DNA from: WTFV01 sp965200895
GTDB taxonomy: Bacteria > Acidobacteriota > Vicinamibacteria > Vicinamibacterales > UBA8438
Reading direction: 5' to 3'
Assembly (NCBI GenBank): GCA_965200895.1
Contig: CBDAVM010000001.1
Location: 682,001 to 746,000 of the forward strand
Length of the DNA stretch: 64,000 bases
Shown here: piece by piece, positions 17,996 through 25,863 of the stretch
Layout: each line of letters starts with the position of its first letter
How positions within the stretch are numbered: the first letter of the stretch is position 1
Made by a program: the position numbers and the translations under genes
The notes under the pieces: model-generated
Told to the model about the DNA's origin: nothing
What the model saw: only the letters and a program-made list of their open reading frames with translations
The model's database searches: none

Positions 17996-18195
17996 TGGCA
18001 ACCAACTTGGCGATCAGCCCCGACCTGCTGGAGCGCGCGGTCGAGCTCAGTGGAAAGAAGACCAAGACCGCGACCGTGACCCTGGCCCTGCAGGAGTTCA
18101 TCGCGCGGCGAGAGCAACGCCGGTTGATCGAGCTGTTCAACTCGCTCGATTGGGATCCGACGTTCGACTACAAGGCGGAACGCTCGCGCGGATGA
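17995..18195 (+). CDS. vapB: VapB-type antitoxin
   Basis: 66 residues: MATNLAISPDLLERAVELSG, then KKTKTATVTLALQEFIARRE, then FNSLDWDPTFDYKAERSRG. The N-terminal half is a predicted ribbon-helix-helix DNA-binding fold of the VapB/DUF2191 type. The acidic-aromatic C-terminal tail is typical of the toxin-neutralising segment. The ATG at 17995 is preferred, and an in-frame ATG at 17989 adds two residues. The stop overlaps the vapC start (ATGA), the standard arrangement for translational coupling of antitoxin and toxin. Confidence 0.85.
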   Translation: MATNLAISPDLLERAVELSGKKTKTATVTLALQEFIARREQRRLIELFNSLDWDPTFDYKAERSRG

Positions 18196-18605
18196 GTCTC
18201 TTCGCCGACACCAGCGTCTGGTCGCTCGCCCTCCGGCGAGACTCGCCTGACGACGCGCCCGAGGCCGACCGCCTGCGCGAGGCGCTGGCTTCCCGGGAGG
18301 CGGTCCACACCACCGGAATCGTCCTTCAGGAGCTGCTCCAAGGCTTCCGCGGGCCCACGGCCCGCGACTCGATAGTGGACCGGTTTGCGTCGTTGCCGAT
18401 GATCGCGCCGGACCGGGACGATCACGTGGCGGCGGCCGATATCCGCAATGCGTGCCGCCGGCGCGGCGTCCAGCTCGGCACCGTCGACGCGTTGATCGTG
18501 CGCATCTGCCTCCGTCACGACCTGGAGCTGCTCACCACCGACGGAGACTTCCACCACGCCGCGCGACATACCTCGCTGCGGGTCTGGCGCCCTCCGCAGC
18601 AGTGA
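18192..18605 (+). CDS. vapC: VapC-type PIN-domain toxin
   Basis: 137 residues. The PIN fold acidic residues are seen as FADTSVWSLAL (Asp6), the Glu in TTGIVLQELLQGF, GTVDALIVRICL (Asp), and LLTTDGDFHHAA (Asp). VapC toxins are Mg-dependent ribonucleases that often cut tRNA or rRNA. The actual target here is unknown. The start codon overlaps the end of vapB by 4 nt. The reading frame is open for 500 bp upstream, but the PIN fold starts at this ATG. All four PIN acids appear intact, so the toxin is probably functional. Confidence 0.9.
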   Translation: MSLFADTSVWSLALRRDSPDDAPEADRLREALASREAVHTTGIVLQELLQGFRGPTARDSIVDRFASLPMIAPDRDDHVAAADIRNACRRRGVQLGTVDALIVRICLRHDLELLTTDGDFHHAARHTSLRVWRPPQQ

Positions 18606-18679
18606 AGCCGATTTCAGTCTTGCAAGCCCACGACGGGCCACGTGCGGATCCATGCAATGAAACCGCGCGGCGTGCGCAA

Positions 18680-19388
18680 GATGCACCGAGCTCCGCCCGC
18701 ACCTGCTCCAGGGTCGATCCGTCGGCGATGCGGGCGACCCCGTTCAGGCCGAACGCACCAAGTTGCGCGGCGCCGCGGTCGAGGACGAGGGCCGCCAGAG
18801 CTCCGCGGCCGGCCGCGAAAAGCTGAACCCGGGGGGCATCACCCCCACGACCTCGACGCTCGCCCCGTCGACATCGACGACGGCGCCCACCACGCCGGGG
18901 TCGGCCCCGAAACGCGTCCTCCACAACCCGTCGCCGAGCACGAGGACCGGCGCCGCCCCGGGGCGGTCGTCCTCGGGGGTGAAGGCCCGGCCGAGCTGCG
19001 GGGAGGTTCGCAGCACGTCGAAGAACGACGCGGTGACGAACGCGGCCTGGACGCGCTGCGGGTCGTCGGGGCCGGTGAAGCTCACCTGCCCGTCGCGATA
19101 CGCCGCCACCCCGTCGAGGGTGCGGCTCTCGTCGGCGTAGAGGAAGTGCAGCGCGTCCGACGTCGGCAGCTCGTCGAGCTCCGACGACCCCCGCGCGACG
19201 TGCCTCAGCATCACCAGCCGCTCCGAGTCGGCGACTGGCAGCGGCCGCAGCACCACCCCGTTGACGACGGTGAAGATGGCGATGTTGGCGCCGATCCCGA
19301 CGGCGAGAGTGGCGAGGGCAACGAGGGTGAAGCCGGGGTTGGCGGCGGCGCGCCGCCACAGGAGACGAAGCTGCATAAAGTGAGACAT
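18680..19388 (-). pseudogene. Broken ADOP/MacB-like ABC transporter permease
   Basis: The minus strand begins MSHFMQLRLLWRRAAANPGF followed by a transmembrane segment (LVALATLAVGIGANIAIFTV) and a MacB-like periplasmic part (RPLPVADSERLVMLRHVARG, FTPEDDRPGAAPVLVLGDGL, VGVMPPGFSFS). This matches the N-terminal third of acidobacterial duplicated orphan permeases, which are normally about 800 residues. Near 18790 the frame shifts: LWRP is followed by the correct continuation (LDRGAAQLGAFGLNGVARIA, DGSTLEQVRAELGA) in another frame. Homology ends by about 18680. The remaining two thirds are gone. It is clearly decayed. Confidence 0.75.
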
Positions 19389-19659
19389 CCCTCTACCAGC
19401 GCGACGCGCGGCCACCACCGCCGGCCACTGAGGTCACCTTCCCGCCGCCATCGCCCGCAACCTCCGCCTCCAACCCCGCGGGACAGGCGCCCAGCCGGAC
19501 GGCAGTCCCGGTCAGCCCCGACTTGTCACTCGTCGCCTGCAGAGGCTCGTTGGCTCAGATCAGCGCGCCTCATCGGGCCACCAGCGACTCCGGCGGCGTA
19601 GCACGACTGGCAACCGTCGCTCGCCGGATCGATCAGGACATGCTCGCGCAGCGTCAGTG

Positions 19660-20041
19660 TCCTTCGGCGCCGTCCGGGGGCGCGTCGGTGTCGGCGGAGG
19701 CACGCTTCAGGGCGCGCAGCGTGTCCGGGTCGATGCTGGTCGCGGCCTCGATGGTCGACCACGGCACGCCGGCGCGGAGCAGATCGTCGACCACCTTCGC
19801 CTGTCCCTGCCGGATGCCCTGTTGGACGAGTTGTTCGGCGTAGTCCATTGCGGTTCCTCCTGCCGGGACCTCCCGGCGAAGCGCATCGGTGAAGCGCCGC
19901 CAGTGACCGCGCGGAAGTGTCGCGTGAAGATAGACGACATATGGCAGCAGCGGGTCGATGTCGTCCGGCGACGCGGCGGCGTTGAGTTCAGCGAGCAGCC
20001 GCAGCGCGACGCGCGTCGCCGCCCAACTGTCGCGCTGCGCC
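19660..20041 (-). pseudogene. Second, truncated copy of the Rpn-family nuclease gene
   Basis: The minus strand encodes QRDSWAATRVALRLLAELNA, then DIDPLLPYVVYLHATLPRGH, WRRFTDALRREVPAGGTAMD and KVVDDLLRAGVPWSTIEAAT. It is nearly identical to the C-terminal 60% of the Rpn protein at 13.6-14.7 kb. The N-terminal nuclease domain is absent, and an 84-bp (28-codon) in-frame block covering the Gln-Gly repeats is missing. At its 5' edge it is joined to an unrelated fragment (see 20042). Downstream (19628-19655) a short segment encoding EHVLIDP recalls EHILIDQ of the same protein, suggesting a further scrambled piece. 19389-19627 shows no gene. Confidence 0.85.
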
Positions 20042-20236
20042 GGCGGCGCGGCCCCGGTGGCCTCAAGCACGAGCGCCACGCCTTGGAGCTCGGCGATGGC
20101 CTGCGCGTAGCCCCCTCCTCGACAGTTGCATGCCGCGCTGAAGCCCCTCCGACGCCTGACCGCCGAGAGCCATCCCAGGAGAACCCACGCTCCCCAGGAG
20201 AAGGGACAAAGCCATCGTCACACACAGTCGTCTCAT
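20042..20236 (-). pseudogene. 5' fragment of an exported TPR-like protein
   Basis: A signal peptide-like start (MRRLCVTMALSLLLGSVGSP GMALGG) is followed by LQRGMQL and, after a frameshift, GGYAQAIAELQGVALVLEATG, which looks like a first tetratricopeptide helix pair. It is then fused directly to the truncated Rpn copy at about 20041. I read it as an abandoned N-terminus captured at a recombination junction. Confidence 0.4.
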
Positions 20237-20300
20237 GGACAGGTCACCTCGTCGAGCTGCAAACACGCGGTGGCGAAGGATCCGATGCCAGAAGTTCGCG

Positions 20301-21089
20301 TTATTCGAAGCACAGCTCGACGCGGCCGAGCCCCGGGAAATCGGCCGCCAGCCGATCCCCCGCCTCGGCGGGGTAGATGACGTCGGTAGTGACTCCGGTG
20401 GTCACGAAGTCGCCGCGCGAAAGGGTGAGCCCGTAGCGCGGCAGCTCGTTGGCCAGCCAGGCCACGACCTCCAGCGGATGGCCGAGGACATTGCCGCTCG
20501 AGCCGGTCAGCCGCTCCTCGCCGTTGATCAGCAGCCGCGTCGGCTGCGCAGCTAGGTCGAGGCCGCGCCAGTCGGCCACCGGCGCGCCGTGGATCCAGGC
20601 GCCGTGAATGGCGTTGTCCGCGGCGAGCGATTCCGGCGTGAACCGGTCGAGGCCCGCGAAGTGATGCTCGACGAGCTCGATGCACGGGTACAGCGCCCCG
20701 ACGTGGTCGGCGATGGAGCGGCGATTGTGGCCCCCTTCGAGCACGGGCGGGTCGCTCGCCATGCGGAAGCCGATTTCGACCTCGATCAGCCGGATGACGT
20801 AGTCGGCCGCCCGCAGCGTGACGCCGGACTCGTGCAGGCGCGCCGTGAACAGGTGGCCGAACACCGGATGGCCTACGCCGAGCATGCGCTGGGCGGCGGG
20901 ATTCGTCAGCGCCACCTTGTAACCCGCCGTCTCGCCGCCCCAGTGCCCGCACAGCCCGTCGACCAGCAGAGCCTGCGCGCGGTAGGCGGACTGGAGGTCC
21001 CGCGGCAGGAGCGCCGGCGGCAACTCGTCGACGCGTTCGCGCCGCGTGCGCAACGACTGGAGGAACCGTGCGGTCTCGCCGATGGTCAT
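20301..21089 (-). CDS. 2-keto-4-pentenoate hydratase / fumarylacetoacetate hydrolase-family protein
   Basis: 262 residues, the usual length for MhpD/DmpE/XylJ-type hydratases. Recognisable are GYKVALTNPAAQRMLGVGHPV, IEVEIGFRMA (metal-binding ExE-type acids), HHFAGLDRFTPESLAADNAI, GNVLGHPLEVVAWLANEL and RGDFVTTGVTTDV. These enzymes hydrate 2-oxopent-4-enoates in aromatic meta-cleavage pathways, but related decarboxylases share the fold. No other meta-cleavage gene is nearby, so the substrate is open. The minus ATG at 21089 is followed by MTIGETARFLQSL. A longer open frame upstream is antisense to other genes and was not used. Confidence 0.82.
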   Translation of the reverse strand: MTIGETARFLQSLRTRRERVDELPPALLPRDLQSAYRAQALLVDGLCGHWGGETAGYKVALTNPAAQRMLGVGHPVFGHLFTARLHESGVTLRAADYVIRLIEVEIGFRMASDPPVLEGGHNRRSIADHVGALYPCIELVEHHFAGLDRFTPESLAADNAIHGAWIHGAPVADWRGLDLAAQPTRLLINGEERLTGSSGNVLGHPLEVVAWLANELPRYGLTLSRGDFVTTGVTTDVIYPAEAGDRLAADFPGLGRVELCFE

Positions 21090-21386
21090 GGTCGGTCCCT
21101 GGGCCGGCCGGCATCCGGGCGACACCAGTATACGGGCACCGGCCGCGCCGCGCGGGTCAGCCGGACCATCGGCGTTCCTGCACCGCCCGCCGTGAACCGG
21201 ACGCCCGGTCGGGCCGGCCGGACCATGGCGTTTCCGCGGCCCGCGGTGCGCCGCGCACTCCGCTCCCCGGTGTTGACATCTGCCCCGCATGCGGGCATCT
21301 TGGGCGGGATGCGCACCGGGACGCGTTGCGGGGCCGACAGCACCGACGCCGGAACCGAACCGGTCGCGGTGACGACGGAGGGAACC

Positions 21387-22625
21387 ATGACGGTGGGCGA
21401 CGCGATGCCTCGAAGCACTCTCGGGGTGGGACGTCCCGGCATCCGGGGGGGACGGGCTGGTGTCCTCCCGGCGGTCCTCGCCCTGGGACTGGCCCTCGCC
21501 GGTGCTCCATCCGCATTCGCCGAGACCCGCGGCTACGTGATCTCCATGGTGCACACGGCTACCTACCCGAACACGGATACCTGCCCGCAGGGAGACAACG
21601 GCGGGCTGGCCGATCTCAAGACGCGTCGCCTGGTCCGCCGCGGCTTCAGCGACGAGGAAGCCGTCGCGATTCTCGCCAACGGCGGCGTGGACCGGGACGG
21701 CAATCGCGTCGAGATCGCGGAGCTGCCCCGCCTGAACGGTATCGAGGTGAATCCCGGCAACGTGCCCGTGCTGGTCTCCGACCCCGGCATCCGCACCGCG
21801 CACGGCCGGTTCGCCTACGGCTTCAATCTGAACGGCCGGGTGGAACTCGACGCGTTCGAGAATCCCGTCAGCGGCGAGCGGGGCGTCGACAACCAGATGT
21901 GGCGCGCCCTGGGCTGCTTCGAGGTCTACCAGGTGCGGCGGCCGGTGCGGCCGTACAACGAGGACATCGCCTGGGATACCGCGCTGGATGCGATGCCGGC
22001 GTGGCTGATGTCGGTCTCCGGTCACGACCTGGACCGCGACGGGGAGGTGACGGTGACCTTCGACCGGGCGCTGAACGTCGCCATGCGGGACGCCCGGGGC
22101 GGCGTGCTGTCCGGCGCCACCTACGTGGTCGATCCCGACCCGCGCTCGCACAGTGTGTTCCAGGGGCGCATCGAGAACCGGGTTCTCACCATGGAGCCGG
22201 GCGACTTCTCGATCCAGGGAGAGTCGCAGTTCTACGCGATCCTGCGGTTCACCGGGACCCGCCTGCGGCTGGAGATGGCGGACGACGGCAGCGCGGCGGG
22301 CATCATCGGCGGCTACCAGCCCTGGCGCGACTACTTCCACTACCTGGCCATTCGGGGCGAGGAGAACGCACAGGTCGATCTGGCCGGGGTGTACTACGCC
22401 ATGCGGCGTCTGGCCGATGGCGCGCCCGACCCGGAGACCGGGGAGAACACCGCGATCTCGGCCGCCTACTGGCTGGAGGCGGTGCCCGCGTTCCACGCGA
22501 CCCGCTCCGGCGAGATCGTGGCCGACGCAGTGGGTCCCGGTCCGCTGCTGAGCGGACCCGCGGTGCAGGAGAACGTCACCCAGCGGCAGCGACAGGTCGA
22601 GGCCGCCGGCCTCGACCCGGAGTGA
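21387..22625 (+). CDS. Exported protein of unknown function preceding the DUF1592/DUF1552 pair
   Basis: 412 residues. A signal peptide (VLPAVLALGLALAGAPSAFA) ends before ETRGYVISMVHTATYPNTDT. No family is recognised. Visible features are a Gly/Asp-rich segment (GVDRDGNRVEIAELPRLNGI) and DLDRDGEVTVTFDRALNV, which suggest calcium-type loops. Aromatic residues are frequent (YQPWRDYFHYLAIRG). An adjacent Shine-Dalgarno (GGAGGG at 21377-21382) supports the ATG at 21387. The gene ends 4 bp before the DUF1592 gene, so it is almost certainly in the same transcript and may act with it at the cell surface. 21090-21386 holds no other gene. Confidence 0.7.
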   Translation: MTVGDAMPRSTLGVGRPGIRGGRAGVLPAVLALGLALAGAPSAFAETRGYVISMVHTATYPNTDTCPQGDNGGLADLKTRRLVRRGFSDEEAVAILANGGVDRDGNRVEIAELPRLNGIEVNPGNVPVLVSDPGIRTAHGRFAYGFNLNGRVELDAFENPVSGERGVDNQMWRALGCFEVYQVRRPVRPYNEDIAWDTALDAMPAWLMSVSGHDLDRDGEVTVTFDRALNVAMRDARGGVLSGATYVVDPDPRSHSVFQGRIENRVLTMEPGDFSIQGESQFYAILRFTGTRLRLEMADDGSAAGIIGGYQPWRDYFHYLAIRGEENAQVDLAGVYYAMRRLADGAPDPETGENTAISAAYWLEAVPAFHATRSGEIVADAVGPGPLLSGPAVQENVTQRQRQVEAAGLDPE

Positions 22626-22629
22626 GCGC

Positions 22630-24261
22630 ATGGAGGGAAGGATGCACATGCGGCGGTTCCCGCGCGCGCCAGCCCTGTTGGCCGTGTTGATCCTCGGCGC
22701 TTCGGCGGCGGGTGCGGCGGGCGAGATGACCATCCTGCGCCTGACGCCGGCCCAGTATCAGCGCGCCATCCACGAGATATTCGGCCCGGGCATCGAGGTG
22801 GACCACGGGGCGGCGGTGCTCGGCGTGCGCGACCGGGGGCTGCTGGCCCTCGGGGCGCGACGGAGCACGCTGAGCGCGGCGGAGATCGAGCGCTACGAGG
22901 CGCTCGCCCAGCGGATCGCCGCACAGGTGACGGATCCGGCGCGGCGGGCCACGCTCATCGAGTGCCGGCCGGAGACGGAGCACGCGCCCGACGATGCGTG
23001 CGCCGCGCGGTTCGTCGCCCGGGCGGGGCGTTTCCTGTTCCGTCGTCCGCTGACCGGCGTGGAGAGCGACCTGTACGTCGCGGTGGCGCGCGACGCCGCG
23101 GAGACCCTCGGCGATTACTACGGCGGACTGCGCGCGGCGCTGGCCGGGATGCTCGTGGCGCCGGAGTTCCTGTTCCGCGTCGAGCGCAGCGAGCCCGATC
23201 CCGCCGATCCCGGCCGGTGGCGTCTGGACGCCTGGTCGCGCGCGTCCCGGCTCAGTTTTTTCCTGTGGGACAGCGCGCCGGACGGTCTGCTGCTGGATGC
23301 CGCGGCGTCGGGCGAGCTGCTCTCCCCGGCAGGGCTCGACCGGCAGGTCGAGCGGCTGCTGGCGTCGCCGCGAGCCGGGCAGGGGCTGCGCGCGTTCTTC
23401 GCGGACCTGCTGCAGTTCGACCGTTTTGCGACCCTCTCCATCGATTCGAGTCTCTTCCCGCGGTTCACCAAGAACGTCGAGGACGACGCCCGCGAGCAGA
23501 CCCTGCGCACGGTCGTCGATCACCTGCTGCACCGCAATCGCGACTACCGCGACCTGTTCGTCTCGCGCGACACCTTCCTGACGCCGCCGCTGGCCGCGAT
23601 CTACGGCGTGCCGCTGCCGCGCGCGCAGGAGCTGGGCGGCGCCGTGCCGTGGGTCCGGTACCGCTATCCCGAGGGCGACAGCCACGTGGGGCTGCTCGGT
23701 CAGGTGAGCTTCCTGGCCCTGCACTCGCATCCGGGGCGCTCGTCGCCGACGCTGCGCGGGCAGGCGGTGCAGGAGATCTTCCTGTGCCGGCGCGTGCCGC
23801 CGCCGCCGCCGGACGTGGACTTCAGCCTGCTGCAGGATACGTACAACCCGGACTTCCGCACGACGCGCGACCGTCTCGCCGAGCACCGGCGCAACCCGAT
23901 GTGCGCGAGCTGCCACAACCTGACGGACCCGATCGGGCTCACGCTGGAGGTGTTCGATGCGTCCGGCGGGTATCGCACCACCGAGAACGGCGCCCCGATC
24001 GACGCCAGCGGCGAGCTGAACGGCAGGACCTACGCGGGGCCGGCGGGATTGGCCGCGGCGCTGCGGGAAGAGCCGCGGGTCGCGTCCTGTTTCATCGAGC
24101 GGGCGTTCGCCTACGGGACGGCGCGGACCCCGACCGACGACGAGCGGGCCTGGCTCGCGGACGTGCAGGCGGAGCTCGCCGATCGCGGGTTGACGTGGAG
24201 GGCGCTGATGCGCCGCATCGCCGGTCATCCGGACTTCTATGCGGTGCGGCCGGGGGCGTGA
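22630..24261 (+). CDS. DUF1595/DUF1592/DUF1588/DUF1585 exported protein with a cytochrome-like CxxCH
   Basis: 543 residues with an N-terminal signal (RRFPRAPALLAVLILGASA AGAAG). Domain order follows the planctomycete/acidobacterial architecture: DUF1595 (ARFVARAGRFLFRRPLTGVE), DUF1592 (LDAWSRASRLSFFLWDSAPD), DUF1588 (GLLGQVSFLALHSHPGRSSP; RGQAVQEIFLCRRVPPPPPD, with RRNPMCASCHNLTDPIGLTL containing CASCH), and DUF1585 near the end (ERAFAYGTARTPTDDERAWL). The CASCH may bind haem. Family function is unproven. These genes are regularly followed by a DUF1552 gene, as here, suggesting a shared extracellular oxidative or degradative role. An ATG at 22642 is an alternative start. Confidence 0.9.
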   Translation: MEGRMHMRRFPRAPALLAVLILGASAAGAAGEMTILRLTPAQYQRAIHEIFGPGIEVDHGAAVLGVRDRGLLALGARRSTLSAAEIERYEALAQRIAAQVTDPARRATLIECRPETEHAPDDACAARFVARAGRFLFRRPLTGVESDLYVAVARDAAETLGDYYGGLRAALAGMLVAPEFLFRVERSEPDPADPGRWRLDAWSRASRLSFFLWDSAPDGLLLDAAASGELLSPAGLDRQVERLLASPRAGQGLRAFFADLLQFDRFATLSIDSSLFPRFTKNVEDDAREQTLRTVVDHLLHRNRDYRDLFVSRDTFLTPPLAAIYGVPLPRAQELGGAVPWVRYRYPEGDSHVGLLGQVSFLALHSHPGRSSPTLRGQAVQEIFLCRRVPPPPPDVDFSLLQDTYNPDFRTTRDRLAEHRRNPMCASCHNLTDPIGLTLEVFDASGGYRTTENGAPIDASGELNGRTYAGPAGLAAALREEPRVASCFIERAFAYGTARTPTDDERAWLADVQAELADRGLTWRALMRRIAGHPDFYAVRPGA

Positions 24262-24456
24262 CGGGTCCGGGTGGAGGCTGCGGAACGGCGTCCCGGTGGT
24301 GACGGTCCGGATTGCACGGGTGACGATCCGGAATCGCGGATCCGGTATCGCACGGCGGTTGTCGGCCTTGCGCCGGCGTCGACTGGTGATGTCGCTGCGG
24401 AGAGCGGCGACCGCGCGGCGGCGGACCGTGCGCAAGCGGCTGGAGGTGGAACCGCA

Positions 24457-25800
24457 ATGAACGCAACACATACGATCGGCCGCCGCACGGTGCTGCGCGG
24501 AATGCTCCGCGGCGGCGCCGCCGTGGCCGTCGGGCTGCCGGTGCTGGAGTGCTTCCTGAACACGAACGGCACCGCCTGGGCCGCGACCGGCGCTCCCCTG
24601 CCGCCCTGCTTCGGGACGTGGTTCTGGGGACTCGGACTGACCCCCAACCACTGGGAGCCGGCGGCCACCGGCCCCGACTACGAGCTGCCGGAACACCTGT
24701 CCGGCCTGCAGCCCATCCAGTCGAAGATCAACCTGTTCAGCGGCATGCAGGTGTTCCTCGACGGCAAGGTCAACCAGAACCATTACTCCGGCGCCCAGGG
24801 GCAGGCCACCGGCAGGGTGTCGCGCAACGGCAGCGACTACTCGACGAGCATCGACACCCTCGTCGGCGAGCAGATCGGCCGGGGCACGCGATTCCGCTCC
24901 CTGGAGGTGACCTGCGACGGCGACAGCAGCGCGAGCTGGAGCGCGCGCGGCACGAGCGGCCTGAACCCCTCGGAGACATCGCCCCTGGCCCTGTATGCGC
25001 GCCTCTTCGGCGACGGCTTCCAGGATCCGAACACGGCGGACTTCCAGGCCGATCCGGCAGTGATGGTCCGCCACAGCGTGCTGTCGGCGGTCTCGGAGCA
25101 GCGGAAGAAGCTGCTGTCCGCGGTGTCGGCGGCGGACCGGGCGCGGCTGGACGAGTACTTCTCGTCGGTGCGCGACCTGGAGCAGAAGCTGGCGTTCGAG
25201 CTCGACCGGCCGGCCCCGCTGCCCGCCTGCACGGTGCCGGGAGCGGGGACGGAGGACATCGGGTCGCTGGTCGAGCAGGTCGAGCGCACTCACCGGCAGT
25301 TCGCACAGCTTCTGGCGCACGCGCTGGCGTGCGGTCAGACGCGGATCTTCAACCTCACGATGGGCTCGGCGTTCTCCCGGCTGCGGCGGCCCGGCGAGGT
25401 CAACGCCTACCACGCCCTGACGCACGAGGAGCCGATCGAGCCGGCGCTCGGCTACCAGCCCACGTGCAAATGGCTGGCCGAGCGGATGATGGACTTCTTC
25501 CGGGAGCTCGTGCAGACGCTGGACGGGATACACGAGGGCGACGGCACACTGCTCGATCGCACGGTGGTCTTCGCGTTCACGGACCACGGTGAGGCGCGCA
25601 TGCACTCGATGAAGCGCTACCCGATTCTCACCGCCGGCAGCGGCGGCGGGCGGATGCGGACCGGCCTGCACGTTGCGGCGGAGGGCGATGCGGCCACCCG
25701 CGTCGGGTTCACGATTCAGCAGGCGCTGGGGGTGGTGAGCGGCCAATGGGGCACCGAGTCGAACCAAGTGTCGCGGCCGTTCAGCGAGGTGCTCGCGTAG
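24457..25800 (+). CDS. DUF1552 exported protein (Tat substrate)
   Basis: 447 residues. The N-terminus IGRRTVLRGMLRGGAAVAVG LP has the twin-arginine motif and hydrophobic region of a Tat signal. DUF1552 features include GTWFWGLGLTPNHWEPAATG, the middle KINLFSGMQVFLDGKVNQNH, and the C-terminal VVFAFTDHGEARMHSMKRYP ILTAG. DUF1552 belongs near the alkaline phosphatase/sulfatase-like DUF1501 group and is found next to DUF1592 genes. Its activity is unknown. A good Shine-Dalgarno (TGGAGGTGG) precedes the ATG. The 196-bp gap from the preceding gene contains no open frame of interest. Confidence 0.9.
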   Translation: MNATHTIGRRTVLRGMLRGGAAVAVGLPVLECFLNTNGTAWAATGAPLPPCFGTWFWGLGLTPNHWEPAATGPDYELPEHLSGLQPIQSKINLFSGMQVFLDGKVNQNHYSGAQGQATGRVSRNGSDYSTSIDTLVGEQIGRGTRFRSLEVTCDGDSSASWSARGTSGLNPSETSPLALYARLFGDGFQDPNTADFQADPAVMVRHSVLSAVSEQRKKLLSAVSAADRARLDEYFSSVRDLEQKLAFELDRPAPLPACTVPGAGTEDIGSLVEQVERTHRQFAQLLAHALACGQTRIFNLTMGSAFSRLRRPGEVNAYHALTHEEPIEPALGYQPTCKWLAERMMDFFRELVQTLDGIHEGDGTLLDRTVVFAFTDHGEARMHSMKRYPILTAGSGGGRMRTGLHVAAEGDAATRVGFTIQQALGVVSGQWGTESNQVSRPFSEVLA

Positions 25801-25863
25801 GATCCGCCGTCGCCACGGGCCGCAAGAGCGGCGGCGGGCCTTGTGGCCGGCAGGAGAGTTGTC

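Noticed and set aside
17703..18140. Minus-strand 145-codon frame upstream of vapB
   Set aside because: It is largely antisense to vapB. The short MSTPDSWDVVVSADVLLSD segment is suggestive but too small to assign.
13500..20000. Search for a DGR reverse transcriptase and template repeat
   Set aside because: No frame in the window shows RT motifs (such as a YxDD box in context), and no second adenine-rich copy of the variable region was found. The RT is therefore not claimed.
20589..21386. N-terminal extension of the exported protein frame before 21387
   Set aside because: It is antisense to the hydratase gene. A ribosome binding site and a signal peptide place the start at 21387.
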